A program made the translations under genes and the position numbers. A DNA stretch of 47,303 nucleotides from Gemmatimonadota bacterium (GTDB taxonomy: Bacteria; Gemmatimonadota; Gemmatimonadetes; Gemmatimonadales; GWC2-71-9), in NCBI GenBank assembly GCA_003222155.1, contig QHUU01000075.1:1-47303 (forward strand), read 5' to 3'. Positions 40,347 to 47,303 of this stretch are shown here, one piece after another. Positions within the stretch are counted from its first letter, which is position 1. Each line of letters starts with the position of its first letter. The notes below the pieces were generated by a model. That model was given only the letters and a program-made list of their open reading frames with translations. It was not told the origin of the DNA and ran no database searches.

Positions 40347-43300
40347 CGGTCATGCGACGCATGGGCTGGATCACGGCGGCGCTCGCGCTGTTCGGCGCGG
40401 CGCCGCTCGTGGCGCAGTACTTCGGGCAGAACAAGGTACAGTACCAAGCCTTCGACTTCCGCATCATCCAGACCGAGCACTTCGAAGTCTATTACTATCC
40501 GGCCGAGCGGGCGGCGGCGCTCGATGGCGCACGCATCGCCGAGCGCTGGTACGCCCGGCTGTCGCGGGTGCTCCATCATCAGTTCCTGGGCCGCAAGCCG
40601 ATCATCTTGTACGCTTCGCAGTCGGACTTCCAGCAGACAAACGTCACTGAGGTCTTCGAAGGCCTCGAGGGCAGCACAGATTTCTTCAAGCACCGGATGG
40701 TGCTGCCCTTCACCGGCGCGTACGAAGAAGTGGACCACGTGATCGGGCACGAAATGGTGCACCAGTTCCAGTACGACGTGTTCAGCCGCGGTCGCATCGG
40801 CGCCGGCGTCCAAACGCTCGTCAACGTCGCGCCGCCACTGTGGTTCATGGAAGGGATGGCGGAGTACCTCACGGTCGGGCCCATCGACAACCACACGGCC
40901 ATGTGGCTGCGGGACGCCGCCGTGGAGGGTCACCTCCCGACGCTCCAGCAGCTGAGCTATGAGGAGGTGTTCCCCTACTACTTCGGGCACGCCATCTGGG
41001 CATACATCGGGGAAAAGTGGGGCGACGAAGCGGTCGGCCAGATTCTGCAGGCGTCGATGTCGGCGGGGGTCGAGGGCGCGTTCAAACGCGTGATCGGGGT
41101 GAACCTGGACGAGCTGATCAGCGGGTGGCGCGACGCGGTGCAGACCACGTACCTGCCGCAGCTCGCCGACCACTACCGCGCCCGCCGCATCGCGCAGCCC
41201 TTGCTCACGCGCAAGCGCTCCGACGGCACGCTGCATATCGCGCCGGCGCTCACCCCCGACGGGCGCCAGATCGCCTACTTCAGCGAGAAGAACTCCTTCT
41301 TCGTCGACCTCTATCTCGCCGATGCGGAGACGGGCAAGGTGCTGCGGCGCCTGGTGAAGTCCACGCTGTCGAGCAACTTCGAGAGCCTGCGCTTCATCAA
41401 CTCGGCCGGCTCGTTCTCGCCCGACGGCCGCTACTTCGCCATCGCCGCCAAGCACCGGGACCGCGACGACCTCGTGATCCTGGACGTGAAGGAGGACCAG
41501 GAGGTGCGCCGCATTCCCCTGCCCTTGAACGGGCTGACGACGCCGTCCTGGTCCCCCGACGCGAAGCAGCTGGTGTTCACCGGCTACGACGGCGGCATCT
41601 CGGACCTGTTCGTCGTCAACGCGGACGGCTCGGGCTTGCACCGGCTCACCAACGACAAGTACGCCGACCTGCAACCGTCCTGGGCGCCCGACGGTAAGAC
41701 GATCGCCTTCGCGACCGACCGGGGGAGCAAGACCGACTTCGACGACCTCAAGTTCGGCAACATGCGGATCGCCCTGCTCCATCTCGACAAGGGCACGGTC
41801 GAGCTGCTGGGACACATGGATCAGGGGAAGAACATCGACCCCGTCTGGGCGCCCGACGGCAAGTCGCTCGCGTTCGTCTCCGACCGCTCCGGCATCAGCA
41901 ACGTCTTCCTGTACGACCTGGGCGACGCCAGCATCTACCAGCTGACCGACGTGTACACCGGGGTGTCGGGCATCACGCCGCTCTCGCCGTGCCTCTCCTG
42001 GGCGCACGAGGCCGACCGGCTCGCCTTCGCGTATTACGAAGAGGGCGAATACAACGTGTACGCCGTGGACAACCCCCGCTCGCTGCGGCGGCAGCCCTAC
42101 CAGCCGCCCGCCACGATGCCGGTGACGTCGTTGCTCGCCGCCCAGCAGCGCGAGGCGGCGCAGGCGGCGAAGCCGGCCGAGCAGGCGGCCGCTCCCCCGC
42201 CCGCCGCGGAGCAGCGCGGCGGCGCCTCCGTGTACCGCTCCCCCAGGGGATTCCGTGCGTCCGGGAGCGCACCGCAGACGTCCGATTCGGGCGCCGGACC
42301 GGGACCGGTGTCGGTGAAGGCCCTGCTCGACTCCTCACCGGCCCTCCCGGACACCACCGAGTTCACGTTCAAGGATTACCACACGCGCTACACGCCCGAT
42401 TACGTGGCCCGGCCGACCGTGGGGTACGAGCGCAACAACTTCGGACGCGGCTTCTTCGGCGGCACCGCGATCTCGCTGTCGGACATCCTCGGCAACCACA
42501 CGATGCTGTTCGCCGGCTCGGTGAACGGGCGGCTGAGCGAGGCGCAGGTTCTGGCCGCCTACATCAATCAGGCGCACCGCCTCAACTGGGCCTTCGGGGG
42601 TTCGCAACAGCCGTACTATTACCTGCTGCCGACCGTCGGCCAGCGCTACGTGAACGGGAGCGGGCGTACGGACTCCGTCTTGGTCACGAACGAGCTCATC
42701 CGATTCGTGGTGCGCGATGTGTTCACGGCGGGCTACTATCCGTTCAATCGCTTCACACGCCTCGAGTTCGGCGGGCACTTCGCGAACATCTCCCTGGATA
42801 CGTTGAAGCAGGACGCTATCTACTACAACCCCCTGTTGGGCATCGGCCCCGGCGGCTACTTCCAACCCCAGACGGTGAGCGGCCCGTCCGTCAGCTACTA
42901 CGGACCCCAGCTCGCGCTGGTGCACGACAACTCGCTGTTCGGGTTCGTCGGTCCGTTCGCGGGAACGCGCTCGCGGTTCGAAATCTCGCCCACCTTCGGC
43001 AACTGGCGGTTCACCGCCGGTACAGCGGACTGGCGCCGCTACTTTTTCGCGCGGCCGTTCACCCTCGCCGTACGCGGAGTGTTCTTCGGGCGCTACGGGC
43101 GCGACGCCGACCTGTTCCCGCAGTTCCTCGGCAACACCGAGCTGTTGCGCGGCTACACCGCGGGCTCGATCCTCAACAACGACTGCCTAAACCCGGCCGC
43201 GAACAGCAACGGGGGATTGACCGGCTGCAGCACACTGGACCAGCTCATCGGATCGAAGATCGCCGTGGTTAACGCGGAGCTGCGTTTCCCCTTGACGCGC

Positions 43301-43597
43301 AGCCTGGTGCTCGGCTTCCTGCCCGTGGGACTGCCGCCCATCGAAGGCGCCCTGTTCTACGACATGGGACTCGCCTGGAACAGTACGTCGTGCGACGGCA
43401 CTATCGGCTCGTGCGTCGTGTGGAACCGCGGAAACCAGGATGCCGAGGTCTACCGTGCGCCCGTGCGGAGCTGGGGCGGCTCGATCCGCATGAACTTCCT
43501 CGGCTTCGTGATCCTGCGGTTCGACTACACGAAGCCGCTCAATCGGCCGGAGCACCCCGGCGCCTACTGGACGGTGAGCCTCGGGCCGACGTTCTAA
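40343..43597 (+). CDS. Metallopeptidase-TolB propeller-BamA barrel fusion, outer membrane
   Basis: A 1084-residue exported protein (signal GWITAALALFGAAPLVAQ). Residues about 40-280 are a peptidase MA-like domain with H136-E-M-V-H140 and a downstream Glu in GMAEYL (E174), the gluzincin pattern. From about 290 to 560 run six or so TolB/PD40 units (LTPDGRQIAYFSEKN, FSPDGRYFAIAAK, WSPDAKQLVFTG, WAPDGKTIAFATDRG, WAPDGKSLAFVSDRSG). After an Ala/Gln/Pro linker, residues about 680-1084 are a BamA/Omp85-type barrel (GNTELLRGYTAGSI, VVNAELRFPLTRSLVLGFLP, GGSIRMNFLGFVILRFDYTKPL, SLGPTF). It probably puts a protease or insertase-like assembly on the outer membrane. Translation is coupled to rsfS by ATGA. 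Confidence 0.85.
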   Translation: MTVMRRMGWITAALALFGAAPLVAQYFGQNKVQYQAFDFRIIQTEHFEVYYYPAERAAALDGARIAERWYARLSRVLHHQFLGRKPIILYASQSDFQQTNVTEVFEGLEGSTDFFKHRMVLPFTGAYEEVDHVIGHEMVHQFQYDVFSRGRIGAGVQTLVNVAPPLWFMEGMAEYLTVGPIDNHTAMWLRDAAVEGHLPTLQQLSYEEVFPYYFGHAIWAYIGEKWGDEAVGQILQASMSAGVEGAFKRVIGVNLDELISGWRDAVQTTYLPQLADHYRARRIAQPLLTRKRSDGTLHIAPALTPDGRQIAYFSEKNSFFVDLYLADAETGKVLRRLVKSTLSSNFESLRFINSAGSFSPDGRYFAIAAKHRDRDDLVILDVKEDQEVRRIPLPLNGLTTPSWSPDAKQLVFTGYDGGISDLFVVNADGSGLHRLTNDKYADLQPSWAPDGKTIAFATDRGSKTDFDDLKFGNMRIALLHLDKGTVELLGHMDQGKNIDPVWAPDGKSLAFVSDRSGISNVFLYDLGDASIYQLTDVYTGVSGITPLSPCLSWAHEADRLAFAYYEEGEYNVYAVDNPRSLRRQPYQPPATMPVTSLLAAQQREAAQAAKPAEQAAAPPPAAEQRGGASVYRSPRGFRASGSAPQTSDSGAGPGPVSVKALLDSSPALPDTTEFTFKDYHTRYTPDYVARPTVGYERNNFGRGFFGGTAISLSDILGNHTMLFAGSVNGRLSEAQVLAAYINQAHRLNWAFGGSQQPYYYLLPTVGQRYVNGSGRTDSVLVTNELIRFVVRDVFTAGYYPFNRFTRLEFGGHFANISLDTLKQDAIYYNPLLGIGPGGYFQPQTVSGPSVSYYGPQLALVHDNSLFGFVGPFAGTRSRFEISPTFGNWRFTAGTADWRRYFFARPFTLAVRGVFFGRYGRDADLFPQFLGNTELLRGYTAGSILNNDCLNPAANSNGGLTGCSTLDQLIGSKIAVVNAELRFPLTRSLVLGFLPVGLPPIEGALFYDMGLAWNSTSCDGTIGSCVVWNRGNQDAEVYRAPVRSWGGSIRMNFLGFVILRFDYTKPLNRPEHPGAYWTVSLGPTF

Positions 43598-43616
43598 CTC
43601 CGCACGGCTAAAACAC

Positions 43617-43645
43617 TTGTCCTGGCCTCGCCGGTTGCCTATCTT
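43617..43645 (+). promoter_or_regulatory. Predicted promoter of the SPOR lipoprotein operon
   Basis: TTGTCC (43617-43622) and TATCTT (43640-43645) with a 17-base spacer. It argues for the TTG start at 43661 rather than the GTG at 43646, which would lie before the expected transcript start near 43652. Confidence 0.55.
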
Positions 43646-43660
43646 GTGCGGCGAGGCCAT

Positions 43661-45136
43661 TTGCGTACCCGCGGATCGTACGTCCTCCTGATCAGCCTGA
43701 CGCTCTGGGGCTGCCGGTCCCGGGCGCCCGCCGCGGCATCGTCCCAACCGCAAGTAAAGCAAGCAGTTAGCAAGGCGGCAGCTGGAGCGGCCCGCACCCC
43801 CGGCGTCGCCATCCGCATCCCCGCCAAGGGGGGGGTGCCCCGTGTGTACCGCTTGCCGAGCATGGCGGAGATCCCCACCGCCATCCGAGGCCGGCTGCCA
43901 CAGGTCCGCCGGGTGATCGGGCTCGACCCGGAGGCCGAGTTCCTGTACGTCACCACTCCCCAGAAGGACACGACCACCCGGAAGAAGGGCGCCAAGGCGA
44001 AGAGCGATACGACCCTCAAGAGCGACGTGCTCGCGCTCGATCTCGGCAGCGCGCGCGTGGACACCGTCGCGACGGCCATCGAGCAGGCGACGCTCGGCCC
44101 GGATGGCACGCTGTACACGGTGGATGCGAAGGGCCGCGTCGTGTCGGCGGCTCGGCGCCTGCGGGTCGCGTGGCCGCAGCCACTGCCCGCGGTCCCGTTG
44201 CAGATGTTCGGGGCAGCCGACCAGCGGCTCGTCGCGGCCGACCCGCCCAACCTGATCACCGCCGCCGCCGACCAGCCCCCCACGAGCCGGCCGCTGCCGG
44301 CGGGCAGCGACGTCGCCGCGACTCGCTGGGGCGATGTGGTGGCGGTGGCGACGGACTCGGGCGTTCTCGTGATGGACCCGTTGGGCCGGCGCGAGGCCAC
44401 GTTCATTGCCCTGAGCGACCACCCGCGCGCGCTGGTGTTCTCGCCGTCGGGCCACCGCATCTACGTCGCCCGGCGCACGGAGCCGGGGCTGGCCGCGATC
44501 GATCGCTACGATCGGGAAGAAATCGACGGCGTCGCGCTGCCGCTTCCCGCCGAGACGATCCGGCTGGACCCGCTGGGGCGCTGGCTGCTGGCCAAGCCGG
44601 CCGCGGGGGACTCGGTGTGGGTGGTGGATCTCCCCGTGAAGCGCCTGGTGGGATCGGTGCCGTGCAGGTGGCGCGTCGATCTCCCGGCCATCAGTCCGGA
44701 TGGCTCGCTGCTCGTGCCGCGCGGCGACGACATCGTCTCCTACCGGCCCGACTCACTGATCGAAACGGGACGCGCGAAAGGAGGGGCGTCGGACTTCTGG
44801 ATGCTCACGGCGTGGCGGCCGCGGGGCAGCTACCGGGGCGCGTTCGCGGATGCGGACGCCGGCGCCGCGGCGCCCGCGGATCAAGCGGCTGCCGCCGACA
44901 CGGCCGGGCCCGAGGGTCCGATGTACGTGCAGGTCTCGACGTCGCAGAACGAGGCGTGGTCCTCGGAAATGGCGCAGCAGCTGACGCGGGCCGGGCTCGG
45001 GGCGCGCGTCCTCCAGCCCAAGAATCCCGACGACGGCTACCGCGTCGTGCTCGGGCCCTATCCCACGCGCGCGCAGGCCGAGGCCATCGGACGCAAGCTC
45101 GGCCGGCCCTTCTGGATCTACCAACCGACGCCGTGA
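43661..45136 (+). CDS. SPOR-domain lipoprotein with beta-propeller-like body
   Basis: A 491-residue lipoprotein: RTRGSYVLLISLTLWGC gives a good lipobox. The body holds propeller-type repeats (VDTVATAIEQATLGPDGTLYTVDAKGR, ALVFSPSGHRIYVARRTEPGLAAIDRYDREE, PAISPDGSLLVPRGDDIVSY). The C-terminal 75 residues, MYVQVSTSQNEAWSSEMAQQLTRAGLGARVLQPKNPDDGYRVVLGPYPTRAQAEAIGRKL, are a SPOR domain, which binds denuded glycan strands of septal peptidoglycan. TTG start at 43661, after the predicted promoter. It overlaps the next gene by GTGA. Confidence 0.85.
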   Translation: MRTRGSYVLLISLTLWGCRSRAPAAASSQPQVKQAVSKAAAGAARTPGVAIRIPAKGGVPRVYRLPSMAEIPTAIRGRLPQVRRVIGLDPEAEFLYVTTPQKDTTTRKKGAKAKSDTTLKSDVLALDLGSARVDTVATAIEQATLGPDGTLYTVDAKGRVVSAARRLRVAWPQPLPAVPLQMFGAADQRLVAADPPNLITAAADQPPTSRPLPAGSDVAATRWGDVVAVATDSGVLVMDPLGRREATFIALSDHPRALVFSPSGHRIYVARRTEPGLAAIDRYDREEIDGVALPLPAETIRLDPLGRWLLAKPAAGDSVWVVDLPVKRLVGSVPCRWRVDLPAISPDGSLLVPRGDDIVSYRPDSLIETGRAKGGASDFWMLTAWRPRGSYRGAFADADAGAAAPADQAAAADTAGPEGPMYVQVSTSQNEAWSSEMAQQLTRAGLGARVLQPKNPDDGYRVVLGPYPTRAQAEAIGRKLGRPFWIYQPTP

Positions 45137-46425
45137 GCGGTCGTCCCCTGCCGCGCTCGCGGCTCGACGCCCTCGTGCCGTCGCTCCTGACCGGTCAGGC
45201 GCTCGTGGCCCTGGTCCCGGCGACCGGGGACCACACGTGGGCCGCCCAGGCGGCGTGGGACGTGGCGCGCGCCGCGGCCCATGGCGACCGGCGCGTCGCG
45301 CTCGTGGATCTGTGGCTCGAGCGGCCGACGCTGCACGAGGTGGTCGGCCTCAGCCCCGCCGAGGGCATCGTGGACGCGTTCGAATACGACGTGTCCCTCA
45401 CCAAGGCGGCGCACGAGGTGGACCGCGTCTTTTTCATCGCGGCCGGTACGGTCACCGCTCATGCGGGCGACCTGTTCGCCAATCCCCGCTGGCGAAAGCT
45501 GCACGGCGGCTTCCGCTCGGAAGACGCCCTGCTGTTGCTGTATCTCTCGGCCGGCGCCCTGGCCCGGTTGTCGACGGTTCCGGACGGGCTGATCGTGCTC
45601 TCGGCCGACGGCTACGAGCCGGAATCGTCGATCGGCCAGGGGATCACGGCCGCAATGGAGCGCGGCATCCCACTGCTCGGTGTGGTACGTGAGCGCTGGA
45701 CGCCGCTCGCGACGCCGGGCCCCGACCCCCGCGCCGTGGCGCCGCCGCCGGGACGGATCTCGGCGGCGACGCGGCCGGGGGCCCGGGCCGGAGCGTCGCA
45801 CCGGCGGGCCCGCCCCGTGGTCATCGCCGTGACGCTCGCCGCGGGCACGGCGGGCGGGTGGGCGCTGCTGGCCCGCGGCGCGGAGCAGCGCGTCCCGAGC
45901 CCCCCCGTACGCGCCGCCCCCGCCCCCGCCTCCCCCCCGCGCCTGGCCGCGCCGCCCCAGCCGCGCGCCGATTCCCTCGCCTGGACGGTGCAACTCGCGG
46001 CATACGCGCGCCTCGACCGCGCCCTGGCGCTCGCCGACCGGCTCACGACGGGCGGCATCACGCCATTCGTCACCCCGATCACGCTCGGTCCGCGGCGCGG
46101 CGGCATTGTATGGTATCGCGTCCTCGCGGGCGGATATCGGACGCGCGACTCGGCTGTCGCCGTACGCGCCGCCTTGTGGAGCCGCCGGCTGGCCCCACGC
46201 GGTCAGGGTGACGTACTGCGCGCGCCCTACTCGTATGCAGTGAGCGGCACCACGTCGGCGGACGATCTGCGGGCGCGCGGCATCCCCGCCCTGGCGCGGG
46301 ACGGCGACGGCCGCCTGCTCGTGGGCGCGTTCGAGACCCCCGAGCAGGCGGGCGTGCTCGAAGCACGCCTCAAGCGCGCTGGCGTTCGCGGCACTCTCGT
46401 GACCCGGATGGGGACCACACCATGA
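45133..46425 (+). CDS. Degenerate ParA/BY-kinase-like domain, TM segment and SPOR domain
   Basis: A 430-residue protein. Residues 1-200 resemble a MinD/ParA or BY-kinase P-loop fold: ALVALVPATGDHTWAAQAAWDVARAAA in the Walker A position lacks the GKT/S lysine motif, while RVALVDLWLERPTLHEVVGLSPAEGIVDAF keeps the Walker A'-type LIDxDLRRPTLH look. A membrane segment follows (VVIAVTLAAGTAGGWALLA), then a Pro/Ala linker and a SPOR domain (WTVQLAAYARLDRALALADRLTTGG... VWYRVLAGGYRTRDSAVAVRAAL, and a second short SPOR-like repeat at the end). The fold is likely cytoplasmic with the SPOR outside, so it may couple cytoplasm to septal wall. GTGA overlap upstream, ATGA overlap with smc. Confidence 0.82.
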   Translation: MSGRPLPRSRLDALVPSLLTGQALVALVPATGDHTWAAQAAWDVARAAAHGDRRVALVDLWLERPTLHEVVGLSPAEGIVDAFEYDVSLTKAAHEVDRVFFIAAGTVTAHAGDLFANPRWRKLHGGFRSEDALLLLYLSAGALARLSTVPDGLIVLSADGYEPESSIGQGITAAMERGIPLLGVVRERWTPLATPGPDPRAVAPPPGRISAATRPGARAGASHRRARPVVIAVTLAAGTAGGWALLARGAEQRVPSPPVRAAPAPASPPRLAAPPQPRADSLAWTVQLAAYARLDRALALADRLTTGGITPFVTPITLGPRRGGIVWYRVLAGGYRTRDSAVAVRAALWSRRLAPRGQGDVLRAPYSYAVSGTTSADDLRARGIPALARDGDGRLLVGAFETPEQAGVLEARLKRAGVRGTLVTRMGTTP

Positions 46426-47303
46426 GATTGACCCGGCTGGAGTTGTCGGGGTTCAAATCGTTCGCGGGCGCCGTCGAGCTGCCGTTCGAGGCCGGGGTGA
46501 CGGCCATCGTGGGGCCGAACGGGTGTGGCAAGTCGAACATCTCCGACGCCGTGCGCTGGGTGCTGGGCGAGCAATCGCCGCGCCTGTTGCGCGGCGGCAA
46601 GATGGAGGACGTGATCTTCCAGGGCTCGACCGGCCGCCGCCCGGTGAACGTGGCGGAAGTGTCGCTCGTGTTCGACAACACGGACGGCACGCTCCCCATC
46701 GCGTACCAGGAAGTGCTGGTGACGCGCCGGCTGTCCCGCTCGGGCCAGAGTGAGTACCTCCTGAACCGATCGCCGGTGCGGCTGCGGGACATCCAGGACC
46801 TGCTGCGGGGCACGGGCCTGGGTGCGGACGCCGCGGTCGTAATGGAAGCCAAGATGATCGAGGCGCTCCTGTCCGAGAAGGCCGAGGAGCGGCGCGCCCT
46901 GTTCGAAGAAGCGGCCGGGATCGGGCTGTACCGCGACCGCAAGACAAGCACGGAGCGCCGCCTGGAAGAGACGGCGGCGGACCTCGCCCGACTCGAGGAC
47001 CTGGTGAGCGAGGTCCAGACACAGGTGCGCAGCCTGGCGCGGCAGCGCGGCAAGGCGGAGCGCTATGTCAAGATGACCGAGGAGCGCTTCGGGATCGCGC
47101 TCACGCTGGTGCGACACGAGCTCGAGGACTTCGATCTCGCGTTGGGGGGCCTGGGGCAGCGGGCGGAGCAGCTGGCGGCGGCGCTTCCGGCGGAGCGCGC
47201 GAAGCAGGCGGACGCCGAGCAGGCACGCGAAGCGGAGGTCCAGGCCCGGCACACCGCCGAGGCACGGCGCACCGACGTCGAGCGCCGGCTGAACGAGGCG
47301 CGG
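46422..47303 (+). CDS. smc: Chromosome segregation protein SMC (5' part; continues beyond window)
   Basis: The first 294 codons of smc. LTRLELSGFKSFAGAVELPFEAGVTAIVGPNGCGKSNISDAVRWVLGEQSPRLLRGGKMEDVIFQGSTGRRP gives the P-loop and N-terminal lobe; the FEEAAGIGLYRDRK block and then charged coiled coil follow. SMC works with ScpA/ScpB to fold and separate chromosomes. The usual GLGRDAYSIIEQG-type strand reads GLGADAAVVMEAKMIEALL here. ATG at 46422 overlaps the preceding stop (ATGA). Confidence 0.95.
   Translation, partial: MRLTRLELSGFKSFAGAVELPFEAGVTAIVGPNGCGKSNISDAVRWVLGEQSPRLLRGGKMEDVIFQGSTGRRPVNVAEVSLVFDNTDGTLPIAYQEVLVTRRLSRSGQSEYLLNRSPVRLRDIQDLLRGTGLGADAAVVMEAKMIEALLSEKAEERRALFEEAAGIGLYRDRKTSTERRLEETAADLARLEDLVSEVQTQVRSLARQRGKAERYVKMTEERFGIALTLVRHELEDFDLALGGLGQRAEQLAAALPAERAKQADAEQAREAEVQARHTAEARRTDVERRLNEAR

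Overview
The window is a GC-rich (by eye about 70%), gene-dense bacterial chromosome segment with 44 protein-coding genes and one tRNA; the first and last genes run off the ends. Gene content (an exported DUF4159/DUF4175/TPR operon, GldA/GldFG-type transporter, many lipoproteins and outer-membrane proteins, DUF4382 and DUF922 proteins, a BamA-barrel fusion) and frequent GTG/TTG starts suggest a Gram-negative organism, most likely Gemmatimonadota. That taxonomic call is inference. I see no insertion sequence, phage, CRISPR array or other clear foreign island; no gene-free stretch exceeds 300 bases.

1-13.8 kb (minus strand): one long tightly coupled operon reading trxA, a hypothetical gene, rsmI, DUF4159, DUF4175, a TPR protein, an exported protein that I recall as being called 'asparagine synthetase B' in databases, a RadC-like/DinG-helicase fusion, an LL-diaminopimelate-type aminotransferase and a membrane-anchored protein. 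Five junctions are GTGA overlaps. The four middle genes look like one envelope module.

13.8-21.9 kb: mce, a small lipoprotein (minus), pdxJ, a protein with degenerate Hpt-like helices, a YbhN/LPG-synthase-type membrane protein, ispE with a terminator, an EF-Tu-domain-2-like mini protein, a DUF6494 protein, a DUF922 metalloprotease-like lipoprotein, an outer-membrane barrel protein (minus) and a DUF4382 lipoprotein.

22.0-33.8 kb: tRNA-Gln(UUG), a class C beta-lactamase-family hydrolase, an amidohydrolase with an NTF2-like front domain, a strong bidirectional terminator, an SmbP-like protein (minus), an M28 carboxypeptidase, a small exported protein, a di-heme DHOR lipoprotein, then a GldA-type ATPase, a GldF-GldG fusion and a DUF4340 protein.

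33.8-47.3 kb: housekeeping genes prs, rplY/ctc, pth, ychF; an exported JAMM-type protein (minus); rpsF, rpsR, a membrane protein, rplI, rsfS; a metallopeptidase/beta-propeller/BamA-barrel fusion; a SPOR lipoprotein; a degenerate P-loop/TM/SPOR protein; and the start of smc.

The most unusual signal is a dispersed palindromic element built from 7-bp units. One copy lies between pth and ychF and covers the ychF ribosome-binding region. A second copy lies inside the DUF4159 gene and is translated as about 30 extra residues just after the signal peptide. Other points of interest are several unusual domain fusions, two probable CTG starts, and a pair of GTGA-N6-TCAC sites upstream of the ribosomal-protein operon.
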